A model generated the notes under the pieces. That model ran no database searches, was not told the DNA's origin, and saw only the letters and a program-made list of their open reading frames with translations. Below are positions 43,117 to 51,479 of a stretch of 64,000 nucleotides of DNA, in pieces; positions within the stretch are counted from its first letter, which is position 1, and each line of letters starts with the position of its first letter. Source of the DNA: GCA-2737725 sp033763995. Its GTDB lineage: Bacteria; Pseudomonadota; Alphaproteobacteria; Rhodospirillales; Rhodospirillaceae. The stretch lies in contig JANRJL010000084.1 in assembly GCA_033763995.1 (NCBI GenBank), forward strand, positions 1 to 64,000, in the 5' to 3' direction. The translations under genes and the position numbers were made by a program.

Positions 43117-45678
43117 ATGAATCGTTTCTCGCGTGTTCAAATGACGGCGACCGCCGCGCTGATGGCGTTCGGTCCCACCGGCGTCAACGCCCAGCAGCAA
43201 GCGCAGGCCCAAAGCATCGCGCTGGAAGAAATCGTCGTCACGGCGCGCCGGGTCGAAGAAAATCTCATGACGGTGCCGCTTGCCATCACGGCCTTCACGA
43301 GCCGCGACATCGAATCGGCCAACATCAAGCAGCTCAGCGACGTCGTGCTGATGACGCCCAGCTTCAACTACACGCCGCAGGCCGGCAACTCGGGCCGTAA
43401 CGAGCGCGGCTCAAGTTCGCTCGTCTTCCGCGGCCTGTTCCTGACCAACCAGGCCGTGGGCCTGATCGGCGGCGGCTCGCTGTTCATCGACGGCACGCCC
43501 GTGGTCGGCGCGCAGCCGCCCTCCATCGCCGACGTCGAGCGCATCGAGGTGCTGAAAGGGCCGCAAAGCGTTTACTTCGGCCGTTCCACCTTCCTGGGCG
43601 CGATCAACTACGTCACCAAGGATCCGTCCAACGAATTCCGCGGCAAGGTCAACGCGGAAATCTCGAGCTTCGGCTCGCACGACGCCAGCCTCACGTTCGA
43701 GGGGCCGCTGGTCATGGACCGCGTCGCCGCGCGCGTCACCGGCCGCCATTTCCGCAAGGGCGGCGCCTTCGTCAACGCCGCCAACACCGGCGGACAGAAA
43801 TTCCAGGAGCAGAACACCGGCTCGATTTCGAGCTCGGTGGTGTTCACCCCCAGCGACAACTTCAAGGCCAAGGCTTACGTCAACTGGTTCGAGGACAACG
43901 ACGGCCCACCGGCCCAGGGCGCCCTCAAGTCGACCGAATTCACCAGCCGCGTCAACCCCGACGGCAGCTGCACGCCGTTCTCGGCGACGAACCCGCGCGG
44001 TTCCGCCGCGCCCGGCATCACCGCCAACTCGCGCGCCTCGTTCGGCTATTGGTGCGGCAAGCTGCCCAAGGTCACCGGCGCGCTCAACAACCTGATATCC
44101 GGCGACTACGATTTCAGCCTGCCGGCCACCCGCAACGCGCTGTTCAACCCCAACCCCAACTTCCTGATCTTCGATCCGTCGTTCAAGACCAGCGGCGGCC
44201 TGAAGCGTCATGCCTTCCAGGCCAACCTGCGCCTCGATTACGAGACCGCCGCGGGCTATGCCATCAGTTCGCTGTCGGCCTATCACCGCGACAAGGCCCA
44301 GGTCGTGTTGGACCTGAACTATCGCGATTCACACAGCATCCCAAACCCGCTGTACACGCCGGCCCTGGCCGCGACCCACGTGCCGTGGATTCAGTTCATG
44401 CAGATCACGCAGAACAAGACCCGCGACTTCAGCGAGGAACTGCGCCTGACGTCGCCGCAGGACCAAGCCTTGCGCTTCACGGTCGGCGGCAATTACTTCG
44501 ACGGCAGCACGCCGGGCGGCACGGTGTACGGCAACAGCGCCAACGGGCCGAATTTCTCGGCCGCCATCACCGCGCAGGACGTGAAAACACCCGCCCTGTT
44601 CGCCGGCGCCTACTACGACTTCACGCCGGAACTGACCCTGACGCTCGAAGGCCGCTATCAGTGGGACAAGATCAGCCAGGTGCCCAAGATCGGCACCAAC
44701 GGCGCGCCGGTGCCCCAAGCCACGGTCGACCTCGCGAAAACGCTGCTGAAGGAAACCTACACCAGCTTCTCGCCGCGCGTGTCGCTCGACTATAAGTACG
44801 CCGACAACTCGACGATCTACGCGCTGTTCTCGCGGGGCTATCGCCCCGGCGGGTTCAACGCGGCGCTGATCACGTCGACGCCCGCGACCTTGGCGGCGTT
44901 GACGGCGGTGGTGCCGAACGCGGGTATTTCTTACCTGCAGGAGCGGCTCGACAACTTCGAACTCGGCGTCAAGTCGTCGTTCCTCGACGGCCGGGCGCGG
45001 ACGACCGTGACCGCGTACTACGACGAGTGGCTCAACGGCCAGGTCGCCAACTCGATTCCGGTGTCGCTGCCGCCCGCCGTGCCGGGCGGTCCGCCGCTCA
45101 CCAACCTGATCCCCCTGACCGTCAACAACGGCAAGGCGGTGCTCAAGGGCGTCGAGTTGGAAGGCCAGTTCCAGGCCACCGAGGGGCTGCGCCTGTCGGG
45201 CACCTTCGCCATCAACGACAGCGAGATCAAGACGTTCGGCCTCGGGCTCGGCAATTGCGCCGACTGCTTGAGCGTTTACAACAGCCAAGTCGGCACCATC
45301 GGCCGGCGCTTGCCGATCACGCCCAAGTACACCTGGTCGGCCGCGGCCGAGTACGAGGGCGATTTGAACGACCGCTTCAAGTGGTTCAGCCGCGTCGACT
45401 ACGCCTACCGCGGCAAGCGCTTCACCGACTTCTCGGCGGCGGCGTGGATCGGCGGCTACAACAACGTCAACGCCCGCGTCGGCATCCGCGACGAGGACAT
45501 GTCGCTCGAGGCCTTCGTCACCAACCTGACCAAGAACAGGGTGATGAAGTCGACCGCCTCGGGCGTCGGCGTCGACCTGTTCACGTTCCCCGCCGGCCTG
45601 GGACCGTTCAAGAACGAGATCCGCTTCGCGCCGGCCGACCCGCGCGCGGTGGGCGTGCGCGCCAGCTACAACTTCTAA
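43117..45678 (+). CDS. TonB-dependent outer-membrane receptor
   Basis: This 853-residue protein has a signal peptide (ending near VNAQ at 25), then a TonB box region (ALEEIVVTARRVEENLMTVPLAITAFTSRDIE), plug domain with RIEVLKGPQSVYFGRSTFLGAINYVTK, and a long beta-barrel ending ASYNF with the expected C-terminal aromatic. It is an outer-membrane active transporter powered by TonB/ExbBD, which are not in the window. The type is common for uptake of siderophores and of large plant or aromatic compounds. As the only outer-membrane receptor within the catabolic region, it is the likely importer of its substrate (inference). A terminator follows. Confidence 0.93.
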   Translation: MNRFSRVQMTATAALMAFGPTGVNAQQQAQAQSIALEEIVVTARRVEENLMTVPLAITAFTSRDIESANIKQLSDVVLMTPSFNYTPQAGNSGRNERGSSSLVFRGLFLTNQAVGLIGGGSLFIDGTPVVGAQPPSIADVERIEVLKGPQSVYFGRSTFLGAINYVTKDPSNEFRGKVNAEISSFGSHDASLTFEGPLVMDRVAARVTGRHFRKGGAFVNAANTGGQKFQEQNTGSISSSVVFTPSDNFKAKAYVNWFEDNDGPPAQGALKSTEFTSRVNPDGSCTPFSATNPRGSAAPGITANSRASFGYWCGKLPKVTGALNNLISGDYDFSLPATRNALFNPNPNFLIFDPSFKTSGGLKRHAFQANLRLDYETAAGYAISSLSAYHRDKAQVVLDLNYRDSHSIPNPLYTPALAATHVPWIQFMQITQNKTRDFSEELRLTSPQDQALRFTVGGNYFDGSTPGGTVYGNSANGPNFSAAITAQDVKTPALFAGAYYDFTPELTLTLEGRYQWDKISQVPKIGTNGAPVPQATVDLAKTLLKETYTSFSPRVSLDYKYADNSTIYALFSRGYRPGGFNAALITSTPATLAALTAVVPNAGISYLQERLDNFELGVKSSFLDGRARTTVTAYYDEWLNGQVANSIPVSLPPAVPGGPPLTNLIPLTVNNGKAVLKGVELEGQFQATEGLRLSGTFAINDSEIKTFGLGLGNCADCLSVYNSQVGTIGRRLPITPKYTWSAAAEYEGDLNDRFKWFSRVDYAYRGKRFTDFSAAAWIGGYNNVNARVGIRDEDMSLEAFVTNLTKNRVMKSTASGVGVDLFTFPAGLGPFKNEIRFAPADPRAVGVRASYNF

Positions 45679-45700
45679 ATCTCTCAACTTCGCCAATACG

Positions 45701-45730
45701 AAAGGGCCGGGAGCACTCCCGGCCCTTTTT
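45701..45730 (+). terminator. Rho-independent terminator
   Basis: AAAGGGCCGGGAG and CTCCCGGCCCTTT pair around a 3- to 4-base loop with T5 after. It ends the receptor transcript. Confidence 0.9.
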
Positions 45731-45766
45731 CTTCGTTTAAGTCCGGATTTGCGCCCGTCAACTCGT

Positions 45767-45866
45767 CTGTCATCGCGCGGCTTGACCGCGCGATCCAGAG
45801 GTTTCCGTTTTTGCCCCGCGCGAAAACCAAAAAACTCTGGATTCCGCGCTTACGCGCGGAATGACA
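45767..45866. repeat. Double-hairpin intergenic repeat
   Basis: CTGTCATCGCGCGG...CCGCGCGATCCAGAG, a T/A-rich centre, and CTCTGGATTCCGCG...CGCGGAATGACA. Same architecture as 8060, 42315 and 46929, with other hairpin sequences. Confidence 0.75.
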
Positions 45867-45905
45867 TCGGAGAAATTTGCCATCCTCGACCCCGCTATTG
45901 GCCCG

Positions 45906-46829
45906 TCACGCGCCCCGGCGTTTTGCGGTGGCGGCGCTGCGCTTGGCGGCGCGGCGGATGGCCGCCATCAGCCGCTCCATGGCGGGCGAGCGGTATTGGC
46001 CCGCGCGCGCGATCAGCCCGGCCTTGCGCTTGTAGGTGAAGGCCGGGAAATCGAGGCGCACGAGGCGGCCGTCGGAGAGTTCCTGCAGGACCATTTCCTC
46101 GGGGATGTAGGTGACGAAGTCGGCCTTGCACATCAGCGACTTGATCAGGTTGAGAGAATTGGTGGCGAAGATGCGGGCGGGCAGCGCCAGCGACGCTTCC
46201 TCGAAGATCTTGGCGAAGTGGGCCGTGGCGTGGGGCTGGTCGATCACGATCCACGCCTCGCCCACGGCGTCGCGAGGCGTGAGACCCTTGGCGCGCGCCA
46301 GACGGTGGTCGGGCCGGGCGAAGGCCGCCCCCGACAGCGTCGCCAGGGCCTCGAACTGGAGGTTGGCGTTGTGGGCGGCGGGAATGAAGTTCAGGAACAA
46401 CAGGTCGAGCTGGCCGCTCAACAACTGGCCCACCAGGTCTTCATAGAACCCTTCGGTGGCCTTGACGGTGATCTCGGGGGCCTCGAGCGAGAGTTCGGCG
46501 ATGGCGTCGTCGACGATATAGTCGGCGAACATGGTGCCGATGCCGATGCGCACCTCGCCGACGTTGCCGGCCTCGAGCGCCCTGGCTTCCTGGCCCGCCG
46601 AGCGGCACTCGTTCAGGATCAGCTTGGCGCGTTGATAAAACGTTTGGCCGGCGGCGGTCGGCACCACCCGGCGGCCCTCGTGGGCCAGCAGCGAGACATT
46701 CATGGTGCGCTCGAGCTTCTGGATGCTGCGCGACAAGGCCGGCTGGCTGCGCCCCAGCGCGCGCGAGGCGGCGTGCAGCGTTTTATGCTCGATCAGCGCG
46801 ACGAAGTGTTCGAGTTGTCGGATGTCCAT
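45906..46829 (-). CDS. LysR-family transcriptional regulator
   Basis: This 307-residue protein starts MDIRQLEHFVALIEHKTLHAASRALGRSQPALSRSIQKLE, the LysR helix-turn-helix, with an effector-binding domain from about 90 to 295. LysR proteins usually activate a divergent gene in the presence of a pathway intermediate. Here the next gene upstream is a repeat and then the GntR gene in the same direction, so the target is not obvious; the receptor and LLM operons are candidates. The ATG at 46829 was chosen by domain start. Confidence 0.92.
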   Translation of the reverse strand: MDIRQLEHFVALIEHKTLHAASRALGRSQPALSRSIQKLERTMNVSLLAHEGRRVVPTAAGQTFYQRAKLILNECRSAGQEARALEAGNVGEVRIGIGTMFADYIVDDAIAELSLEAPEITVKATEGFYEDLVGQLLSGQLDLLFLNFIPAAHNANLQFEALATLSGAAFARPDHRLARAKGLTPRDAVGEAWIVIDQPHATAHFAKIFEEASLALPARIFATNSLNLIKSLMCKADFVTYIPEEMVLQELSDGRLVRLDFPAFTYKRKAGLIARAGQYRSPAMERLMAAIRRAAKRSAATAKRRGA

Positions 46830-46928
46830 GGCCGGCTTCGGACGGGGTGAATGACGGGGTGAAAGGCTGGCGGCGGCAAAATGACACCGATTTCCGCCCG
46901 AGGGCAAGTCCGCGACAGCCAACCTCAA

Positions 46929-47052
46929 CTGTCATCATCCGCGCCCGGGTCCGCGCGCAGCGCGGCCCGAGCGTAAACCCCAGCGGGTGATCCAGTTTTT
47001 TTGTTTTACAAGCCAGACACCCTGGATACCCCGCATGCGCGGGGTATGACAG
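46929..47052. repeat. Double-hairpin intergenic repeat (long type)
   Basis: TGTCATCATCCGCG...AGCGGGTGATCCAG, the TTTTTTTGTTTTAC centre, and CCTGGATACCCCGC...GCGGGGTATGACAG. It shares its centre and right half with the element at 42315 almost base for base. Confidence 0.8.
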
Positions 47053-47072
47053 TAGAGTTATCGAGCGGTCTG

Positions 47073-47729
47073 TTACGCACCATCCACCGCCGGGTTCTTC
47101 GCGCTCAATAAGTGAGTCCGCATTTGGGTTTCGGCCCAGGCGGGGTCGCGCGCTTCCAAAGCCGCGATGATCTCGCGGTGGTGCCAACAACTGCGTTGCA
47201 GGTGCATCTCGATGTGGGGCCGGAAGCGCTGCATCAGCACCAGTTGCACTTGAACCAAGGGCTTGATGAGGTCGCGCAGGCGCTGCGAGCCGCAATGCCA
47301 CAAAATGCCGTCGTGGAATTGGTCGTTGAGGGTCGCGAACTTGACCGGGGCCTCCTCGCCGCCCTCGGCCACCACCGCCTCCATTTGGGTGGATAAGTCC
47401 TTGAGTTCGGCCAAGCCCGCGGGCGTGATGGCCGTGGCCGCGCGCCCGGCCGCGTAGCTTTCCAAGAGGGCGCGCAGCTCGAAGCACTCGTCCACCTCGG
47501 CCTCGGCGAACTCGCGCACCATGGCGCGGCGGTTGCCGGAGGCGTATACTAGGCCCTCGGTTTCCAGCCGGTGCAGCGCGGCGCGCACCGGCGTGCGGCT
47601 GACGCCGATCTCGGCCGCCAGATCCTGCTCGATCAGGGAATCGCCCGGGGCCAACTCACCCCGGAAAATCCGCCGCCGGATGTGGCGGTAAGCCTCGTCG
47701 GCGGCCCATTGTCGCGGCTTTTTCACCAT
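47073..47729 (-). CDS. GntR-family regulator with FCD domain
   Basis: This 218-residue protein has the winged helix of the FadR subfamily (AYRHIRRRIFRGELAPGDSLIEQDLAAEIGVSRTPVRAALHRLETEGLV) at 14 to 65, followed by an all-helical FCD effector domain that should bind an acid ligand. Regulators of this class recognise palindromes with a GTATAC-like centre. Two such palindromes lie between it and the divergent hydrolase operon, so it most likely represses that operon and itself until a pathway metabolite binds. The start at 47729 was chosen by the domain; longer starts are open but lie over the operators. Confidence 0.92.
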   Translation of the reverse strand: MVKKPRQWAADEAYRHIRRRIFRGELAPGDSLIEQDLAAEIGVSRTPVRAALHRLETEGLVYASGNRRAMVREFAEAEVDECFELRALLESYAAGRAATAITPAGLAELKDLSTQMEAVVAEGGEEAPVKFATLNDQFHDGILWHCGSQRLRDLIKPLVQVQLVLMQRFRPHIEMHLQRSCWHHREIIAALEARDPAWAETQMRTHLLSAKNPAVDGA

Positions 47730-47844
47730 GGCGCGGCGCGTTGTCTCTCTGCTGACGGGGCCCTCGGGGCCCGCCCGGCGGGGGTTGGCCCGGATCGTAA
47801 CCACGATCCGGACACCCCGGCCCGTCAAACCGTTGATTCCGCAT

Positions 47845-47858
47845 AATTGTATACAATT
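47845..47858. promoter_or_regulatory. GntR operator, site 1
   Basis: A perfect 14-base palindrome AATTGTATACAATT lies upstream of the GntR gene. Its TTGTATACAA core is repeated exactly at site 2, centred 87 bases away. This suits autorepression. Confidence 0.75.
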
Positions 47859-47926
47859 CGGCCCTTGGGCGCCCCTGTTAATTTGCTCGTTCCCTGGTAA
47901 AACAGGCGGAACAGGGGTCAAACATT

Positions 47927-47950
47927 ACAACAATTGTATACAATTGTTGT
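47927..47950. promoter_or_regulatory. GntR operator, site 2
   Basis: A perfect 24-base palindrome whose centre is AATTGTATACAATT, with flanks ACAAC/GTTGT. It ends 16 bases before the hydrolase start codon, where a bound repressor would block transcription or initiation. Confidence 0.8.
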
Positions 47951-47966
47951 CTTCGTGGGGGGTGCC

Positions 47967-48779
47967 ATGCCGGCGTTAACCAAATCGGTCATCGAGGTTT
48001 CGGGGTGCAAAACCACGCTCCGCCGGGGTGGACCCAGGGGTGATAGCGCGCCGACGCTCTTGTACCTCCACGGCGCCGGGGGCTCGGGCAACGTGGTGGG
48101 CTTCGCCGAGTCGCTGGCCGAGCGCTTCGACGTGATCCTGCCCGACCATCCGGGCTTCGGGGAATCGGACCTGCCGGGCTGGCTCGATACCATTCACGAC
48201 GCGGCCTACTTCTATCTCGATCTCATGACGGCGCTGAACCTGCGCGAAGTGCATCTGGTCGGCTCGTCGCTGGGCGGGTGGATCGCGCTGGAAATCGCCG
48301 TGCGCTCCACGTCGCGGATCAAGAGCTTGGTGTTGTCCGGCGCGGCCGGGCTCAACTGCGCCGAGGCGCGGCGCGGCGACATCTTCATGTGGGAACCCGA
48401 GCAGCGCATCCGCAACATGATCGTCGACAAGGGCCTGGCCGAGAAGATTTTGGGCATGAAGCCCAGCGACGAGCAGGCCGCCATCGCGGTGAAAAACGAG
48501 TTTGCCACCGCGCGCCTCGCGTGGGAGCCGCGCTTTTTCGATCCGCACTTGCACAAGTGGCTGCACCGCATCGACGTGCCGGTGCAGATCGTGTGGGGCG
48601 ACACGGACAACGTGTTCCCCCTGCCCTTCGCCCACCATCTGCAACGTCACATCCCCGGCGCGGCCTTGAGCATCATCGCCCGCTGCGGCCACCTGCCCCA
48701 CGTCGAGCAACCCGAGCGCTTCAAGCAGATCATCGAGGGCTTTGTCGACGGCCTCATGGGTAAAGGAGTCGCCGCATGA
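47967..48779 (+). CDS. Alpha/beta hydrolase
   Basis: This 270-residue protein has the full catalytic set of the family: Ser101 in GSSLG, acidic residues in WGDTD near 212 to 214 and His242 in CGHLPHVEQPERF. HGAGGSG near 35 forms the oxyanion region. It resembles meta-cleavage product hydrolases and related C-C or ester hydrolases. Its stop overlaps the next start as ATGA, so it is coupled to the luciferase-like monooxygenase. Control by the divergent GntR protein is likely. Unlike the two proteins at 7149 and 8170, its nucleophile is intact. Confidence 0.9.
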   Translation: MPALTKSVIEVSGCKTTLRRGGPRGDSAPTLLYLHGAGGSGNVVGFAESLAERFDVILPDHPGFGESDLPGWLDTIHDAAYFYLDLMTALNLREVHLVGSSLGGWIALEIAVRSTSRIKSLVLSGAAGLNCAEARRGDIFMWEPEQRIRNMIVDKGLAEKILGMKPSDEQAAIAVKNEFATARLAWEPRFFDPHLHKWLHRIDVPVQIVWGDTDNVFPLPFAHHLQRHIPGAALSIIARCGHLPHVEQPERFKQIIEGFVDGLMGKGVAA

Positions 48780-49936
48780 AATTCACGCTGTTCCATCTCA
48801 TGCCCTATGCCGACCTCGACCTCGAGGCGACCAAGGACTACGGCACGTCGTGGCTGCACACGCCCAACACGTTCTATGACCCCGAAAAGGGCGCGGCCTT
48901 GTACGACCGCTATTTGGGCGAGCTGGAGCGCGGCGAAGCGCTGGGCTTCGACGGCATCGCGGTCAACGAGCATCACTCCACCGCCTACGGCATGATGCCC
49001 TCGCCCATCGTCACGGCCTCGGCGCTGGCGCGGCGCACCAAGACCGTGACCATCGCCATCCTCGGCAGCGCGTTGCCTCTGCGCAACCATCCGCTGACGC
49101 TGGCCGAAGAACACGCCATGATCGACACCATCACGCGCGGGCGGCTCATCACCGGCATGGTGCGCGGCATCGGCGCCGAATATCACGTCTGGGGCGTCAA
49201 CCCGGCCTTCAGCCACGAACGCTTCCACGAGGCTCACGACCTGATCATCCAGGCCTGGACCGAGCCCGGCATCACCCGCTTTCACGGCAAGCACTACAAC
49301 CACGAGTACGTGAACCTGTGGCCCAAGCCCTACCAGAAGCCGCACCCGCCCATCTGGATTCCGAGCCAGGGCTCGCGCGAGACCATCGAATGGGCGGCGC
49401 ACCCCAAGCGCAAGTACGTGTACCTGCAAACCTTCAGCCCGATCAAATCGGTGGCCAAGTATCTGAAGATGTACCGCGATCAGTGCGCGCACCATGGCTA
49501 CACCTGCAAGGACGAACAATTGGGCTGGGCGGTGCCGATCTACGTGGCCGAGAGCGACGAGATCGCGCGCAAGGAGGCCAAGGCGCACTACGAGAATTTC
49601 TGCAACCGCTTCCTCAAGATGCCCATCGAGATGCTGCTGCCGCCGGGCTATTCGTCGATCGAATCGATGAAAGGTGTCGCGGCCACCAAGGCGCAGCTCA
49701 CGGGCGACGTGACGCTCGAGCTGTGCATGGACTTAGGGATGATGATCTGTGGCTCGGCCGAGACCGTGCGCCAGAAGCTGGAGCACTACTGGAAAGAGAT
49801 GCGGTTCGAGCATTTATTGTCCATGCTGCAGTTCGGCACGCTGCCGGCCGACCTGACGGCCAAGAGCATGAACCTGTTCGCGCGCGAGGTGATGCCGAAG
49901 CTGCGCCGGGCGGCCGTCACGGCGGCGGCGGCATGA
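48776..49936 (+). CDS. LLM-class flavin-dependent monooxygenase
   Basis: This 386-residue protein has the luciferase-like TIM-barrel pattern: GFDGIAVNEHHSTAYGMMPSP near 60, ILGSALPLRNHPLTLAEEHAMIDTITRGRL near 100, and RFHEAHDLIIQAWTEPG. These enzymes use reduced FMN to hydroxylate or perform Baeyer-Villiger oxidation. A flavin reductase is not encoded nearby. It is translated from an ATGA overlap with the hydrolase: oxidation to an ester followed by hydrolysis would be a sensible pair (inference). Its last 20 bases overlap the convergent gene at 49917. Confidence 0.9.
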   Translation: MKFTLFHLMPYADLDLEATKDYGTSWLHTPNTFYDPEKGAALYDRYLGELERGEALGFDGIAVNEHHSTAYGMMPSPIVTASALARRTKTVTIAILGSALPLRNHPLTLAEEHAMIDTITRGRLITGMVRGIGAEYHVWGVNPAFSHERFHEAHDLIIQAWTEPGITRFHGKHYNHEYVNLWPKPYQKPHPPIWIPSQGSRETIEWAAHPKRKYVYLQTFSPIKSVAKYLKMYRDQCAHHGYTCKDEQLGWAVPIYVAESDEIARKEAKAHYENFCNRFLKMPIEMLLPPGYSSIESMKGVAATKAQLTGDVTLELCMDLGMMICGSAETVRQKLEHYWKEMRFEHLLSMLQFGTLPADLTAKSMNLFAREVMPKLRRAAVTAAAA

Positions 49937-50507
49937 GATCCTTGCGCAAGGAGTCGAGATGGTGCCGGTAAGCCTCCGCGTCGCCGTAGTCGACAAAGCG
50001 GTGGTAGCGCTCGTGGGCGGCGCGCAGGCGCTGGGCGTGCTTGATCGGGCACCAGTATTGCTCGGTGCGCGAGGCGACCTCGCGGACATAGGCGATGACG
50101 CCGTTGCCGTAGGAGCAATAAACGCAATTCAGCTTCTCGACGGCGTTGAGATAGGCCAGCCGGTGCCGATCGAAGACGAAGAAGTCGCCGCGCCGCGCCT
50201 TGGCGATGCCGTAAACCGGAAAGCAAATCGCCTGATAGGCGGTGACGCACAGGTCGAGCAGCGCGAAGGGCACGATCAGCGCGTAGATCACCGGCGCGGT
50301 GAGGATGGCCAAGGGCCGGGCCTCGAGGAAATAGCGCAGCAGCGTGGCCTTGAGTTCGCGGTGGCGGCGGATGACGTCCTGCTCGAACACCGCCCGCCGG
50401 TTGACGATGCGGTAGCGCAAGGCCTCGCGCCGTTTGGCGAACTCGGTTTCGAGCTCGTTTTCGAGGGTTCGGATGCGCTCGACGAGCGCGGTGATGTCGG
50501 CGTTCAT
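49917..50507 (-). CDS. Membrane protein with Cys motif, unknown function
   Basis: This 196-residue protein has an N-terminal coiled-coil region (LVERIRTLENELETEFAKRREALRYRI), one or two membrane segments near 68 to 105 (LAILTAPVIYALIVPFALLDLCVTAY) and a cytoplasmic-type tail with NCVYCSYGNGV and YWCPIKHAQR. The cysteines could bind metal or haem. The ends overlap with the convergent monooxygenase gene by 20 bases. I have seen the CVYCxYGNG motif in proteins with no assigned role; no function is proposed. Confidence 0.75.
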   Translation of the reverse strand: MNADITALVERIRTLENELETEFAKRREALRYRIVNRRAVFEQDVIRRHRELKATLLRYFLEARPLAILTAPVIYALIVPFALLDLCVTAYQAICFPVYGIAKARRGDFFVFDRHRLAYLNAVEKLNCVYCSYGNGVIAYVREVASRTEQYWCPIKHAQRLRAAHERYHRFVDYGDAEAYRHHLDSLRKDLMPPPP

Positions 50508-50600
50508 GGCTCACCTTTTTTGCTGCGCCCCATCCTTGCGCCCGGCGGGGTCCGAAAGCAATCGGGCGCCGCCGGCAGGTGACGCCGCCGGGCCGGCAGG

Positions 50601-50675
50601 CTAGTGTCCCGATTCCGAAGTTCGCCTGAGTCCTCGACAGGCTGGGTCGCGAACTTCGGAATCGAAGGACACTAG
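50601..50675. mobile_element. MITE-like element 1
   Basis: Terminal inverted repeats CTAGTGTCC/GGACACTAG enclose a perfect 16-bp inner stem, CGATTCCGAAGTTCGC with GCGAACTTCGGAATCG, and a 23-base loop. It is non-coding. CTAG at both ends could be a target duplication. Confidence 0.6.
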
Positions 50676-50689
50676 CAAACTATTGATCG

Positions 50690-50763
50690 AGTGTGGCTTT
50701 GGTTCGGAAGTCCGCAGAACGGACTCGCGGCAAGATCGATGCGGACTTCCGAACCGCCACACT
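50690..50763. mobile_element. MITE-like element 2
   Basis: AGTGTGGC/GCCACACT termini enclose a 15-bp inner stem GGTTCGGAAGTCCGC with GCGGACTTCCGAACC. It is the same design as element 1, with related but different sequence, only 15 bases away. It lies just upstream of the secreted-protein gene at 50797. Confidence 0.6.
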
Positions 50764-50796
50764 AGGTTTGCTCCGCCAATATTTGGGAGCGTAACG

Positions 50797-51471
50797 ATGA
50801 GAGTACTGTTCGGCCTCACAACGGCCTTGACCCTGGCGCTGATGGGCGCCCCGAGGGCGGAGGACTTCGCCTTTTTCAATCTCATCAAGGACGGCAAGGT
50901 GTCCAAGGACGAGGTCGCCAAGCACTGCGGCGCGCCCGACGGCATGGTGCGGGCGTTCTCGGTGGCCTCGCTCAACCTGACCTTGGCCGAATTCCACGAG
51001 CGCGTGCGCTACACCGACCGCCAGTTCACCAACGCCAACGCCAGCCCCGGCGAATGGGACGGCGAGGTCTACAAGACCATCTGCCCCGGGCTCTACACCT
51101 TCAGCGTGGACTACATCACCGCGGCCAAGGACGGCGCCACCGATGGCGACGTCACCGTGCACATTCACGTCTGGCACAAGGCCAAGGGCGGAGCGCGTCC
51201 CGGCGAACTCGCCGCCGTGGCCGAAAAGACCGGCAGCAGTGCACGCGGCACCGGCCATGCCACGGCGACGCTGGCGCTGGGCACCGGCGATGAGATTTCC
51301 ACCCATTCGCTCAGCGCCGACGGCAAGCCGCGCCACTTCGAGCGCATCCAGTTGAACGCCGTGCGCGTCCATCACATGCCCGAGCTGGCCGCCGACTTCG
51401 ACCTGGCCGCCTGGGAGGCCGACCGCGTCGAGTCCGACAAGGTGCGCACCGCGCCCATGGGCGGAAACTGA
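50797..51471 (+). CDS. Secreted protein, beta-rich, unknown
   Basis: This 224-residue protein has a signal peptide (MRVLFGLTTALTLALMGAPRAE), the segment LIKDGKVSKDEVAKHCG, and a beta-rich middle with GLYTFSVDYITAAKDG, VHIHVW and a GTGDEISTHSL stretch. The latter fits a jelly-roll (C1q-like) pattern weakly. The ATG at 50797 follows GGGAG. It precedes the di-haem protein by 8 bases and so heads the electron-transfer operon. It could be a periplasmic or surface partner of that complex. Family not certain. Confidence 0.7.
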   Translation: MRVLFGLTTALTLALMGAPRAEDFAFFNLIKDGKVSKDEVAKHCGAPDGMVRAFSVASLNLTLAEFHERVRYTDRQFTNANASPGEWDGEVYKTICPGLYTFSVDYITAAKDGATDGDVTVHIHVWHKAKGGARPGELAAVAEKTGSSARGTGHATATLALGTGDEISTHSLSADGKPRHFERIQLNAVRVHHMPELAADFDLAAWEADRVESDKVRTAPMGGN

Positions 51472-51479
51472 GGCCGACG

